51,480 bases of DNA from Paludibacteraceae bacterium (GCA_017553575.1 JAFZKQ010000037.1:1-51480); one strand, 5' to 3'; shown: positions 17,937 through 27,089, numbered from the stretch's first letter. Program-made: numbers and translations. The notes: generated by a model from the sequence alone, not told the origin.

Positions 17937-18466
17937 TGGATAAAGTGAATTTCAAGGAGAATCTGAAAAAGGTCAAGGCTTTTGCTTTTGACGTGGATGG
18001 TGTTCTTTCACCGGATGTGGTGACATTGCACCCCAATGGAGAGTTGATGAGGACGGTGAACATAAAAGACGGCTATGCCATTCAACATGCGGTGAAGCGT
18101 GGGTATCCTATTGCAATCATCACGGGCGGAAATACGGAATCCGTACGACTCCGTTTTGAGAAGTTGGGCGTAAAGGATATTTATATGTCCTCGGCTTATA
18201 AGATGAAGGATTTCCACGATTTCTTGGAACGGAACGGTTTGCAAACTTCTGACGTGCTTTATATGGGCGACGATATTCCGGACTATCATGTGATGAAGGA
18301 GTGTGGTTTCCCTTGTTGTCCCCACGATGCCGCGCCGGAGATCCGGGAAGTGGCCTGCTATGTCTCTCCGAGAGAGGGTGGCAGAGGGTGCGTGCGCGAT
18401 GTGATAGAGCAGGTTTTGAAGGCACAAAACAATTGGATGGATAATTCGGAGGCCTTCGGGTGGTAA
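17933..18466 (+). CDS. HAD phosphatase, KdsC-like (KDO 8-phosphate phosphatase)
   Basis: 177 residues. [11 protein letters not shown] (about 19-29) is HAD motif I with two aspartates, ITGGNTES motif II, the lysine in YKMKDF motif III, and MGDDIPD (about 103-109) motif IV. The short cap-less form fits the KdsC/YrbI subgroup, which removes phosphate from KDO-8-phosphate on the way to lipopolysaccharide inner core; tetrameric assembly is usual. The start ATG overlaps the stop of the DUF2520 gene, and a second ATG follows directly. Other small HAD phosphatases are possible, so no symbol is assigned. Confidence 0.8.
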   Translation: MMDKVNFKENLKKVKAFAFDVDGVLSPDVVTLHPNGELMRTVNIKDGYAIQHAVKRGYPIAIITGGNTESVRLRFEKLGVKDIYMSSAYKMKDFHDFLERNGLQTSDVLYMGDDIPDYHVMKECGFPCCPHDAAPEIREVACYVSPREGGRGCVRDVIEQVLKAQNNWMDNSEAFGW

Positions 18467-18541
18467 GGTTCTAATCTTTAATTTCAAAAACGTCTGGTTC
18501 TGGATTTGTCGGGAATGAACTGGTGGGTACTCTTTTGATAT

Positions 18542-21500
18542 ATGTTTGCTGTTTTAATTATAGATCATCGTCTCTTAGGCTATATTTTCCAACCTTGCTT
18601 GTTGGAAAAGGGGAAGGCTTTTTATAAGTTGAGTGGCAAGGTCGTAGCTAAGAGTGAGGTCTATGAGGAATTAACTTCAGCGGAGAAAGAGTTGGTCACC
18701 CTTTGTGATGCTTTTTCCGAGAGTGCCCTCGTCAAACGTTTTTCAAAGGATAAGATTACCTTCTATGACTTCGTTAAGCGTTGCGAAAGGAATCCAAAGG
18801 AATGCGATAAGATCATTCCTTTTATCGAGCGGAACGTCTACAAGATCGCTTCCTTTTTGATGGAGCATCTGCAAATCCCTATCTTTTTCAAGACGAAGAA
18901 CTATGACAATATATACGAGTCGGACCGAATCTTTGCTTCGGCTTCTTTTGCCCAATCCTTAGCCTCGTTTGAGTTGGTGGAGGAGAATGGTTTGCGACGA
19001 TTGCTCTATTCCTTGAAAATCTTTCAGGATGGGGAGATGTTGGAGCTGAAAAATCCTGACAAGGGAAGACCTAATATCCTGCTTTCCAATGAGCCGGGCT
19101 GTGCCATAGTCGAAAATCGATTGTGTGTGTTTGAGGCGATGAGTCTCAAGCGACTTATGCCTTTTTTCACGAAGCCATGTGTCCAGATTGAGGAGGCTCT
19201 CTTGGAAAACTACATGCACACGTTCGTCAAGAAATCGATTAAGGAGGGGATGGTTCTTGCCAAGGGATTCGAAGTCCAGACGGAGACTCCTGCTATGTAC
19301 CCTGTCTTGACCCTGATGGAGGATTTGGGCGGTATGGTAGCCCTACGCTTGCATTTCCAATATGGAGAGCAGATGGTCGAGGAGAGCAATCCCTCTCTTC
19401 GGATTGTCACGGAAAAGCATACGCCGGAGAGTTACAAGTTTTGTGTCCTGAATCGAGATATTGAGGCGGAGAAACGCTACCAGCAAATCCTCCTGGATTT
19501 GGATCTGAAAAAGCTTAATTTTTTCTATTACTTGAAGAAAAATTTGGTGGACGGGCGTTCTATCTTGCACGAAATGGTCTCTCTGCTTTTAACCAACAAG
19601 GTTAAGTTGAAGGATTTCAAGATTGAGCAGGATCGTGGCGAGGAGGTCTTTTTGTTGGCTCCGGTTTCAAGTTCGATTTCTATTGGGGAAGTTAAGCAAA
19701 CAACGGATTGGTTTGATATAGAGGGTATGGTGCAAATCGGTGATTTCCAGATACCTTTCTATAAGTTCAGAAACCATATCATAGAGGGGAACAGGGAGTA
19801 TAAACTGCCGGATGGGACCATTGTCCTTCTGCCGGAGGAGTGGTTTACCAACTATTCCAAGCTATTGGAATTCTCGGTTGAAGAAGAGGGTGAAATACGT
19901 ATTAACCGTATGTATTTCAATTTGTTGAATGATACGTTCCCTTCTTTCCCAAAGTCCCAGCATCTTTCCTATCAGTTGGAACGACAGCGTGAATTGCCTG
20001 CTGGCATCCGTGCGGAATTGCGTTCCTACCAGAAAGTGGGTTATTCTTGGTTGGTCAGCCTCTATGAAAACCATTTCGGTGGTTGTTTGGCGGATGATAT
20101 GGGTTTGGGTAAAACCATCCAATTCCTCACCTTTTTTCAATTTGTTTACTCAGGAGGAAGGGCAACGGTACCTGAGCCGAAAAGAGAGGAACCGAAAAGC
20201 GTGGCGTGGCCTTATGCGACCGCTCAGCCCAATTTGTTCGACCAACTAATGTTGGAGGACGCACCCCAGCCAACGCCTCCTGTGGCGACAGTGACGCGTG
20301 AGAAGAAGCCAGCTTCGTTGGTCGTCTTGCCAACCTCATTGCTCTTCAATTGGCAGCGTGAAAAGGAGAAGTTTGCGCCAGAGCTCAGGTCGTTGACCTA
20401 TTCGGGTTCGAAGCGCATACGATCCAAGGATGTGGGGCGGATTTTCAATCATTATGATTTGATTTTCACCACTTACGGAATCCTTCGTAATGATATAGAT
20501 TTCATCAAGGAGTATACTTTCGAGTGCATCCTTTTGGATGAAAGCCAAAATATCAAGAATCCGGATTCGTATAACTATAAGACGGTGATTCAAGTAAAGG
20601 CCAACCATCATTTCGTCATCTCGGGTACTCCGATCGAGAATTCGTTGAAAGATCTCTGGTCTCAGATGAATTTTGCGAATCGGAACATCTTTGGCTCCCA
20701 AGCTATGTTCAACAAGCAATTCCTATTGCCGATAGTGAAGCAAAAGAACGAGCAGAAGGAGAAGCAGTTGCAACAGCTGATTAAGCCGTTCATCTTGAGG
20801 CGTACCAAATCGGAGGTGGCTACAGATCTTCCTCCGATGATTGAGCAGACGATCCTGTGCGAGATGACGGAGGAGCATAGAAGCATCTATATGCGGGAGC
20901 AATCTTCCATGCGTAACGAGTTTCTTGATAGTGTCACGAACAGCACTCGTCCCGTGGCTCTTCTTGCGATCACGGCCTTGCTTCGCTTGCGTCAACTCTC
21001 CAACCACCCGGCGTTAGTCATGCCTGAGTATGAGGGGGAATCCTCGAAAATGGAGGAGGTGGTTTCTCGAATAGAGAGTTTGCGTGCGGAGGGGCATAAG
21101 GTGTTGGTTTTCTCTTCCTTCGTGAAGCATTTGAATCTCTTGGAGGAACGCTTGCAACAAATCGACATCCGTTATGAGAAATTGACGGGCGAGACCTCCA
21201 ATCGGGAGGAGATCATCCAAAGGTTCCAGACCAATAAGGAGATTGTCTGCTTCTTAATCTCGCTTAAGGCAGGTGGCGTAGGTCTGAATCTGATGGCTGC
21301 CGACTATGTCTTTATTCTGGACCCATGGTGGAACCTTGCGGCCGAGATACAAGCCATCAACCGCGCCCACCGTATCGGACAAGACAAGACGGTCTTGGTT
21401 TATCGTTTCATTATGGCTGATACGATAGAGGAGAAAATCCAAAATCTTCAGAATTCAAAATCTAAATTGGCGGAAACCTTCATCAATAGCAACAATCCAT

Positions 21501-21544
21501 TCTCGGATCTCTCTCTCGAAGAGATTGAAAAGCTATTTAGTTGA
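18542..21544 (+). CDS. SNF2-family helicase-like ATPase
   Basis: 1000 residues. The N-terminal ~480 residues are a poorly conserved domain common to bacterial SNF2 proteins. The motor begins near 500: LADDMGLGKTIQ with Lys524 (Walker A), LLDESQN with D666/E667 (DESQ in place of DEAH/DEAQ), SGTPIENSLKDLWSQM (motif III), then the second RecA fold with KVLVFSSFVKHL, LKAGGVGLNL and INRAHRIGQDKTV (motifs V and VI). Between Walker A and the next motif is a ~55-residue Pro/Glu/Ala-rich insertion (about 538-595), probably a disordered loop. Bacterial SNF2 proteins translocate on double-stranded DNA and may displace RNA polymerase (RapA-like) or act in defence (DISARM, other systems); no such partner is adjacent, so a housekeeping role is more likely. 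Confidence 0.87.
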   Translation: MFAVLIIDHRLLGYIFQPCLLEKGKAFYKLSGKVVAKSEVYEELTSAEKELVTLCDAFSESALVKRFSKDKITFYDFVKRCERNPKECDKIIPFIERNVYKIASFLMEHLQIPIFFKTKNYDNIYESDRIFASASFAQSLASFELVEENGLRRLLYSLKIFQDGEMLELKNPDKGRPNILLSNEPGCAIVENRLCVFEAMSLKRLMPFFTKPCVQIEEALLENYMHTFVKKSIKEGMVLAKGFEVQTETPAMYPVLTLMEDLGGMVALRLHFQYGEQMVEESNPSLRIVTEKHTPESYKFCVLNRDIEAEKRYQQILLDLDLKKLNFFYYLKKNLVDGRSILHEMVSLLLTNKVKLKDFKIEQDRGEEVFLLAPVSSSISIGEVKQTTDWFDIEGMVQIGDFQIPFYKFRNHIIEGNREYKLPDGTIVLLPEEWFTNYSKLLEFSVEEEGEIRINRMYFNLLNDTFPSFPKSQHLSYQLERQRELPAGIRAELRSYQKVGYSWLVSLYENHFGGCLADDMGLGKTIQFLTFFQFVYSGGRATVPEPKREEPKSVAWPYATAQPNLFDQLMLEDAPQPTPPVATVTREKKPASLVVLPTSLLFNWQREKEKFAPELRSLTYSGSKRIRSKDVGRIFNHYDLIFTTYGILRNDIDFIKEYTFECILLDESQNIKNPDSYNYKTVIQVKANHHFVISGTPIENSLKDLWSQMNFANRNIFGSQAMFNKQFLLPIVKQKNEQKEKQLQQLIKPFILRRTKSEVATDLPPMIEQTILCEMTEEHRSIYMREQSSMRNEFLDSVTNSTRPVALLAITALLRLRQLSNHPALVMPEYEGESSKMEEVVSRIESLRAEGHKVLVFSSFVKHLNLLEERLQQIDIRYEKLTGETSNREEIIQRFQTNKEIVCFLISLKAGGVGLNLMAADYVFILDPWWNLAAEIQAINRAHRIGQDKTVLVYRFIMADTIEEKIQNLQNSKSKLAETFINSNNPFSDLSLEEIEKLFS

Positions 21545-21586
21545 AGGTGAGTTCAAAATCCATAAATTCTAAAATCTTAATTGTTT

Positions 21587-22489
21587 ATGTTTTATACGTA
21601 TTTGATTCCGCCCGTTTTGGGGGCCGTGATTGGTTATTTGACTAATGACTTGGCTATTCGGATGCTTTTCCGTCCGCATCATCCGCATTATCTGTGGGGA
21701 TTCAAGTTGCCTTTTACTCCGGGACTGATACCGAAAGAGAAGGGTAGGCTGGCCTTCTCCATTGCGGAAGCCATCAATGAGAATCTTTTGGACAAGGAGA
21801 CCGTGGAGAAGAATCTCCTTTCGGAAGATATGCTCGCTAAGATAGCCCAAGGCGTAGACTCCTTTTTCGACAAACAGAGTGAGAATCAGGAGACGGTTTG
21901 GCTGTTTGCTTCCCGTTTTATCCCTGCAGAGAGTATTGGGCAGATAGCAACTTCCACTGCGGATAAGTTCTCCAACAAAGTGGCGCAGAAGATTGCCGAT
22001 TCCGATTTAGGGCGGACCATCTCCCACAAGGTGGTGGAGTATGTCATGCAGAAGCTCTCTTCCAACATGGGCTTGTTGGGCGCTTTCGGCTCGGCTTTGG
22101 CTGAGCCGGCTGAGAACCTGCTTGCCAAGCATTTGGATGTGATTTTGCGGGAGAATTCAGGCGAAATCGTCCATGATATGGTGGGTGATCAGGTGGCGAA
22201 TTTTTTGGAGACGCCGATGTGTAACTTCTTCAAAGGCAAGGAGGAGACTCGGGCGCAGGTGAAGGAGATGCTTCTCTCTGCCTATAAGAGCATCATAACG
22301 GATCATTTGCCGAAAGTGCTGGAAGCGATAGATCTGCGTAAGATTGTGGAGGATCGCATCAAAGAGATGGATGTCGAGGAGATGGAGCGTCTGATTCTCC
22401 AGGTGATGAAGAAGGAGTTGCGAGCCATCATTTGGTTGGGTGCTTTGTTGGGAGGCGTGATAGGCTTGTTTAATTTGCTCCTGTTGTAG
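21587..22489 (+). CDS. DUF445-family membrane protein
   Basis: 300 residues from the ATG at 21587; an in-frame TTG at 21581 would add two. The N-terminus (YLIPPVLGAVIGYLTNDLAIRMLF) is a membrane segment followed by the family signature TNDLAIRMLFRP, and LPFTPGLIPKEKGRLA follows at about 44-60. A long amphipathic helical region (70-270) precedes a C-terminal membrane segment (IIWLGALLGGVIGLFNLLLL). Both ends in the membrane with a large loop is typical of DUF445. The function is unknown. It lies about 40 nt after the SNF2 gene and converges on the CrtI-like gene with 16 nt between stops. Confidence 0.82.
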   Translation: MFYTYLIPPVLGAVIGYLTNDLAIRMLFRPHHPHYLWGFKLPFTPGLIPKEKGRLAFSIAEAINENLLDKETVEKNLLSEDMLAKIAQGVDSFFDKQSENQETVWLFASRFIPAESIGQIATSTADKFSNKVAQKIADSDLGRTISHKVVEYVMQKLSSNMGLLGAFGSALAEPAENLLAKHLDVILRENSGEIVHDMVGDQVANFLETPMCNFFKGKEETRAQVKEMLLSAYKSIITDHLPKVLEAIDLRKIVEDRIKEMDVEEMERLILQVMKKELRAIIWLGALLGGVIGLFNLLLL

Positions 22490-22505
22490 TTGGGGCTTGG
22501 GTCCC

Positions 22506-23978
22506 TTAGAACCCGATCTCGCCTTTTATCCAATCCATTCCCGTGATTTCGGCACAGGATAGGAGTGCAGTGATGCTCACGCCGAGAATGCCGTGTAGAT
22601 TGATGTTTTGCCCAGTCTGGAAGAGGTTCTTGATGGGTGTTTGGGTAGGAAGGATGGTTTGGAGCAGTCGGTTGTGGTCTTTCTGTATGCCGTAGGCTGC
22701 GCCGCATTGCGTCCCTGTGTAGTCGTGGTAGGTGAGTGGGGTACTGGTATACACCTTTTCGATGGCCTCTTCAATGCCAGGTATGTGTTTGGCAGCCAAT
22801 GCGATGCAGAGGGCTGCTTTCTCTTTTTTCAACGTTTGGTAATCGTCGCCTCGTTGACCGATGGCGGTGCCTTCCCATTGTTTGACCTCCTCCCAACTCA
22901 TGGGTGTAAGAAGGTCGATGTTGCGTGTGTACTCTCCCGTTTGGGGTACTTGATAGTTGACGAGTAGGCTTTTCCCCTCATTCCTTGATTCGGAAATGTG
23001 CCATAAATCGTTTGTTTCGTAGATATAATGGTTGCAGTTCCGATAGGGAATGCGTCCCTCTTTCAGTTGCAGGTGGGTGGTGAAGATGCCGAAAGAGTTG
23101 GGTGCGTTTTTTATTCTGTTTCGATATATGTTTCGGATGGATTTGCTCCCTTCCAACCATTCGTTTGTGCGTGCGGGATGGGCGTCGCTGATGAAGAAGT
23201 CTGCCTCAAAGTCTGCCTCTCCATGGTTTACAATGGCTCTCTTTACCACACCATTCTCCTCAACGAGTTGGGTCACCTTTTGTTTGCAGAAGACATCACC
23301 TCCCATCTTTCGTATGTCGTTGACCAACGATTCGGCTATCTGCATTCCTCCACCTTTGATGCGCCATGCGCTTTCGATGAAAGAGTTGTTTATTTGTGCG
23401 TAGATATAGAGGGGCAGATGCTCGTCCAACTGCATCTTTAGGGAGGCCCCTGCCAAAACGCATTTCAAGTTTTCGTCGTCGATGGTCGTGTCGAGAAACT
23501 CTTTGGCCGATTGGGTGAAATAGGGTGATTCGTAAAAGTCGAAAGCCTTTCCCTTGAAGTTGTCGAAGAGAGAGCTGCCGATCTCTTGCAATTTTCTTGA
23601 ATACTGCTGTAAGTTCTCCTTTTGGTGGGGAAACGCTTGGGATAAAGTCTCGACGAAGCGTTCATGTCCGTTGGCGAACTGGTATTTCTTTCCTTGAAGG
23701 ATAATTTCGTCGAAGCAATCCGTATCCAGTTTTTGCCAAGGCAAGTGGAGCAAGTTGAAGTAGCGGAAGAGGTTGTGGAGGGATTGCCCCTCTTCCAATC
23801 CTCCGATATAGTGGAATCCTGTATCGAACGTTAAGTTGTTCCGCTTGAATGACTGTAGGCAACCGCCAATGGCTTGGTTTTGCTCTAATACACATACGTG
23901 GCGACCGCTTTTCGCTAAAATGTAAGCGCACAGCAAGCCTCCTAATCCGCCTCCGATGATCACCACGTCGTGTTTCAT
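22506..23978 (-). CDS. CrtI/phytoene-desaturase-like FAD oxidoreductase
   Basis: 490 residues from the ATG at 23978. This start gives the family N-terminus DVVIIGGGLGGLLCAYILAKSG and sits 8 nt after the thioesterase stop, whereas an earlier start would overlap that gene. The G-x-G-x-x-G turn (about 9-14) and E31 bind the ADP part of FAD. GGCLQSFKRNNLTFDTGFHYIGG is typical of CrtI/CrtISO/retinol-saturase enzymes that saturate, desaturate or isomerise conjugated polyenes. The C-terminal PIKNLFQTGQNINLHGILGVSIT is the second FAD-contact segment. It is the last gene of a ketosynthase-thioesterase-oxidoreductase operon. No phytoene synthase is nearby, so the substrate is more likely a fatty or aryl polyene than a carotenoid; that is inference. 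Confidence 0.82.
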   Translation of the reverse strand: MKHDVVIIGGGLGGLLCAYILAKSGRHVCVLEQNQAIGGCLQSFKRNNLTFDTGFHYIGGLEEGQSLHNLFRYFNLLHLPWQKLDTDCFDEIILQGKKYQFANGHERFVETLSQAFPHQKENLQQYSRKLQEIGSSLFDNFKGKAFDFYESPYFTQSAKEFLDTTIDDENLKCVLAGASLKMQLDEHLPLYIYAQINNSFIESAWRIKGGGMQIAESLVNDIRKMGGDVFCKQKVTQLVEENGVVKRAIVNHGEADFEADFFISDAHPARTNEWLEGSKSIRNIYRNRIKNAPNSFGIFTTHLQLKEGRIPYRNCNHYIYETNDLWHISESRNEGKSLLVNYQVPQTGEYTRNIDLLTPMSWEEVKQWEGTAIGQRGDDYQTLKKEKAALCIALAAKHIPGIEEAIEKVYTSTPLTYHDYTGTQCGAAYGIQKDHNRLLQTILPTQTPIKNLFQTGQNINLHGILGVSITALLSCAEITGMDWIKGEIGF

Positions 23979-23986
23979 TCGTCTGT

Positions 23987-24439
23987 TTATTCTGAGATTA
24001 AATCCTTTATTTTCTCTCTCCATTGAGCGAGAAATTCTGGTTCGGATATTTCAAATTCGCCTTCTTTGGTCATGAAAAGTTGTATGGTTGTCGCATGCAA
24101 CACGTGGACGTTGTCACTCTTCCGATAAATGTCATATTCGAAGAGCAATTTGGCTCCCGAAGATGGAATGTAGGAAGTCTCGACGATGATTTCGTCGTCA
24201 ATGGTGACAGTATGCTTGTATTGCAGGTGCATATCGACGATAGGAGCTACGTAGCCGTTGTCGAATATGCGTGAATATTCCAATCCGTATTTCCGTCCGA
24301 AAGATTCGCGGCCATCCTCCATATATTTGACGTAGCTACCATGCCACGCCATTTTAACGGAGTCCACTTCGCTGAAACGAATTTTGATTTCGATACTGTC
24401 TTTCAGCCGTTTGCCTGTGGTTGTTTCCGGATGTCTCAT
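23987..24439 (-). CDS. Acyl-CoA/ACP thioesterase, 4HBT hotdog family
   Basis: 150 residues, one hotdog domain. KIRFSEVDSVKMAWHGSYVKYMED (about 23-46) matches the YbgC/4HBT active-site segment, in which the aspartate (VDSVKM) is usually catalytic. Later strands YVAPIVDMHLQYKHTVTIDDEIIVETS are also typical. It hydrolyses acyl thioesters on CoA or ACP. It sits between the ketosynthase (18 nt upstream) and the CrtI-like gene (8 nt downstream), suggesting it releases the acyl product that this operon makes or modifies. Confidence 0.85.
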   Translation of the reverse strand: MRHPETTTGKRLKDSIEIKIRFSEVDSVKMAWHGSYVKYMEDGRESFGRKYGLEYSRIFDNGYVAPIVDMHLQYKHTVTIDDEIIVETSYIPSSGAKLLFEYDIYRKSDNVHVLHATTIQLFMTKEGEFEISEPEFLAQWREKIKDLISE

Positions 24440-24457
24440 CTTTCTTTAGGTTACGGG

Positions 24458-25684
24458 TTACTCCTTGAATTTAGTGACGATCAAGGTGGAGTTAGTTCCT
24501 CCGAAACCGAATGAGTTGGATAGGAATGTATCGAATTTCTTCTCAACCCGTTGAGCAGGGATGTTGAGTTTTGCCGAGTCCTCGTCAGGGTTTTCGAAGT
24601 TGATGTTCGGTGCGATGAAGTCGTTTTGCATCATCAGCATGGAGTATACGACCTCGCTGGCGCCGGCCATCCACATTTCGTGGCCTGTCATGGCTTTGGT
24701 GGAGGTGATTTCCGGACGGTAATCCTTGAAGACGTTGTATAGAGCCTTTGCTTCGTTCTTGTCTCCGACAGGAGTTGAAGTGGCATGAGCGTTGACGTAT
24801 CCGATTTGGCGGATGTCGATACCTGCTTCTCGGATAGCCATCTCCAAGGAGCGGCTAGGACCATCGACGTTAGGCACGGAAATATGATCTCCGTTGGAGG
24901 AGAATCCGTAGCCGATGACTTCAGCCAAGATAGGGGCACCGCGTTTTACGGCCGATTCGTAGCTTTCTATGATGACGGTTGCCGCACCACCGCCGGGAAC
25001 CAGTCCGTCACGGTCTCGGTCGAATGGGCGAGAAGCCTTTGTTGGTTCGTCTTCACGGATGGAGAAGGCGTTGATACCGTCGAAACTTCCGACGGAGAAT
25101 GGGTTTACCTCTTGAGCACCACCGCAGACGATGCAGTCTTGAAGGCCCCATTTGATAAGGAGGGAACCCAGACCGATGGCGTGGGAACCACTGGCGCAGG
25201 CACCGGAGACCGTGAGGTTGATTCCTCTCAACTTGAAGATGCAGGAGAGGTTCATGGTCACGGTAGAGTTCATGGATTGGAAGATGGCGCCGGAACCGAC
25301 GAGGGTAGTGTCGCCCTTCTCGCGCATGGTGTCTACACTTTTGACCACGGCGTCGGCGCTGCTGTCGTTTCCGTAAAGCAGTCCAATCTCATGGCTCTCA
25401 ATATAGTCGGCATCCAATCCTGCACTTTTCAAAGCATCGGCGGTGGCCATATAAGCATATTTAGCTTGTTCGGGCAAATAGATTCTTTGTCCGCGGCTGA
25501 GGACACCCTTTAGTTCGGGAACTTCGAGATGACCTGTTAAGGCCGAACGGAATCCCATTTCTTTCCTTACCGGATCGAAAATGATGCCGGACTTCCCTTG
25601 ATAGAGGGATTCTCTCACTTCTTCCATGGTTTTGCCGAGGCATGAGTAAATGCCCATTCCTGTGATGACAACGCGTCTTTCCAT
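24458..25684 (-). CDS. Beta-ketoacyl-ACP synthase (KAS II-like, secondary copy)
   Basis: 408 residues, thiolase fold. The catalytic triad is visible: Cys163 in SGACASGSH, His300 in NAHATSTPVGD and His335 in TKAMTGHEMWM, with Lys330. VPGGGAATVIIE and FGGTNSTLIV also match. It condenses malonyl-ACP with an acyl-ACP. The location with a TetR regulator, a thioesterase and a CrtI-like oxidoreductase suggests a dedicated rather than a housekeeping FabF; in Bacteroidota such ketosynthases occur in flexirubin, aryl-polyene and dialkylresorcinol clusters. No acyl carrier protein, acyltransferase or ammonia lyase is present here, so the rest of any pathway would have to be elsewhere. Confidence 0.85.
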   Translation of the reverse strand: MERRVVITGMGIYSCLGKTMEEVRESLYQGKSGIIFDPVRKEMGFRSALTGHLEVPELKGVLSRGQRIYLPEQAKYAYMATADALKSAGLDADYIESHEIGLLYGNDSSADAVVKSVDTMREKGDTTLVGSGAIFQSMNSTVTMNLSCIFKLRGINLTVSGACASGSHAIGLGSLLIKWGLQDCIVCGGAQEVNPFSVGSFDGINAFSIREDEPTKASRPFDRDRDGLVPGGGAATVIIESYESAVKRGAPILAEVIGYGFSSNGDHISVPNVDGPSRSLEMAIREAGIDIRQIGYVNAHATSTPVGDKNEAKALYNVFKDYRPEITSTKAMTGHEMWMAGASEVVYSMLMMQNDFIAPNINFENPDEDSAKLNIPAQRVEKKFDTFLSNSFGFGGTNSTLIVTKFKE

Positions 25685-25732
25685 ATCCTTAGTTTCTTCC
25701 TTCGGATTCCCATAGTTGGAAATCCCTACTTG

Positions 25733-26338
25733 TTATTTTTCTTTTTTCTTGATGACCTCGTAAAGTTGGTGGCAGTTCTTAATGAACGTGCAATCAGAGG
25801 CTACACACTCCTCCGCAGTTTTCTCCCATTGTGTGCACTCGTTTAGTCCGCTAAAAAGTATAGCCAGTTTTTCTGTGTCTCTCTCTTCTTCCAAATCTCC
25901 TTCGCTGATGCTCTTCCGGATGGCCTGCTTCCAGGCGTCGAGGATGCGAACCCTTGTCTCGTCGAAGAAGCTTTTGAACGCTTCGTCGTGGGCGTAGGCA
26001 TGGAGTATGAGCGACAAATAGTTGGTGAACCTCAACTTGGGGTTGACCTTCCGAATGAGGGCAATGATCCCGTCGATTCTCTCCGTATGGATTTGGATCA
26101 GTTGCGGAATGTTCAAAGCCTTCTCGCCCAATTTTTCTAAGAATGAGAGCTCTAATTTTATTACGTATTCGTTGATGACTTCCCTAAAAAGGTTCTCCTT
26201 ATTGGTGAAATAGTAGTAGAGGGTAGCGCGCCCGAGCTGGGTTGAATCTTGGAGCACAGAAATAGAAACGCCGTCATACCCGTATTCCAAGTATTGTCCG
26301 AAAGCTTCCCTTAATATGAAATCCCTGTTGCTGCTCAT
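25733..26338 (-). CDS. TetR-family transcriptional regulator
   Basis: 201 residues. The N-terminal helix-turn-helix domain is clear: FILREAFGQYLEYGYDGVSISVLQDSTQLGRATLYYYFTNKENLF (about 7-51), with the recognition helix near 34-40. The C-terminal part is a helical ligand domain. Its end has several cysteines (ECTQW, EECVASDCTFIKNC); their role is unknown. It is upstream of the ketosynthase gene with 48 nt between, so it is probably the first gene of the operon and a repressor of it. TetR proteins beside lipid genes commonly sense acyl-CoA or hydrophobic compounds. Confidence 0.85.
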   Translation of the reverse strand: MSSNRDFILREAFGQYLEYGYDGVSISVLQDSTQLGRATLYYYFTNKENLFREVINEYVIKLELSFLEKLGEKALNIPQLIQIHTERIDGIIALIRKVNPKLRFTNYLSLILHAYAHDEAFKSFFDETRVRILDAWKQAIRKSISEGDLEEERDTEKLAILFSGLNECTQWEKTAEECVASDCTFIKNCHQLYEVIKKKEK

Positions 26339-26391
26339 TGATTACGCTATCCATTCGAGAAATTGTGGCAAATCGTCCAACGAATGACGCA

Positions 26392-26399
26392 CAAAAATA
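26392..26399 (-). promoter_or_regulatory. -7 element of the TetR-ketosynthase operon
   Basis: On the minus strand this reads TATTTTTG, an exact TAnnTTTG box, 54 nt before the TetR start. A TTTG at 26412-26415 is only 12 nt away, too close for the usual spacing, so the -33 box is unresolved. Confidence 0.5.
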
Positions 26400-26470
26400 G
26401 TGATTATTTCGCAAATGCTAAAGGTGAGTTCTAAAAAAACAACTATAGAACGAGGCTTGAAGAACAAAAA

Positions 26471-26500
26471 AAATGGAGCGACCGTCGAGCCACTCCATTT
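26471..26500 (-). terminator. Terminator of the small acidic-protein gene
   Basis: AAATGGAG / CTCCATTT is a perfect 8-bp stem. On the minus strand it runs into TTTTTTTGTTC. It lies about 67 nt after the stop of the gene at 26567. Confidence 0.85.
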
Positions 26501-26566
26501 CTCGTGTTTTTAGGTCTCGTCTCCTTGCGTTTTTTCACGCATAAGAACGACCTTTTTCCGGATGCG

Positions 26567-26908
26567 TTAACAATAGTAAACGTCATCTCCTATCTCGAAG
26601 GAGTCAACGGGTTGCTCTTCATCAACCAGCTCAACACCGACGAAGCATGTGTCTTCGTCTGTCATGAATTCTGCCATTGCGTCGTAATCTTCGCTTTGCA
26701 TCTTTTCTACAGCGTCGTTATACTCATCCTCGTTCTCAAAGTCTGAACAGGATATAAGTTTTTTGATTACTGCTGAGGTTGCTGAGACTGCCTCTTCGTT
26801 TTCGTCTTTTTCGATAAACTTTGCGTTTGCATTTACCTCGAGTTTTTCAACCCATAGGTAGAAGTCGTTGTAATCGGTAATAATGCCGTCATTAAGTATT
26901 ACTTCCAT
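26567..26908 (-). CDS. Small acidic protein of unknown function
   Basis: 113 residues, strongly acidic, with Asp/Glu-rich stretches (FIEKDENEEA, DFENEDEYNDAVEKMQSEDYDAMAEF) and no signal peptide or membrane segment. I do not recognise a family. The predicted mix of helix and strand could suit a cytoplasmic adaptor, immunity protein or DNA-mimic, but no motif supports a choice. It has its own promoter (-7 TATCTTTG at 26979-26986) and a strong terminator, so it is probably a real independent gene. Confidence 0.6.
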   Translation of the reverse strand: MEVILNDGIITDYNDFYLWVEKLEVNANAKFIEKDENEEAVSATSAVIKKLISCSDFENEDEYNDAVEKMQSEDYDAMAEFMTDEDTCFVGVELVDEEQPVDSFEIGDDVYYC

Positions 26909-26978
26909 AAATCTGAGTTTTTTAATTAATTTAGAATCGCTCCATTAAATAGGTCTAATGTGGCGGTTCATCGGGCGA

Positions 26979-27009
26979 CAAAGATAATAGTTCGCCTCTA
27001 TTTTTGAAA
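26979..27009 (-). promoter_or_regulatory. Promoter of the small acidic-protein gene
   Basis: On the minus strand TTTC (27006-27009), a 19-nt spacer and TATCTTTG (26979-26986) match the Bacteroidota consensus. It lies about 70 nt upstream of the start. Confidence 0.65.
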
Positions 27010-27089
27010 TATTTTTATGCGTATTTGTAGCAACTCCTGCAAATTCCAATGTCGGAGGATTTATCTTGATTTCTCTGTCTCGTTTCCCT

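Noticed and set aside
23979-24023. Longer start for the CrtI-like protein
   Set aside because: It would overlap the thioesterase gene and place 15 charged residues before the FAD-binding strand, which family members begin with directly.
24785-25513. Long open frame on the plus strand opposite the ketosynthase
   Set aside because: It is fully antisense to a gene with an intact catalytic triad, and its translation has no recognisable domain; it is a codon-bias shadow.
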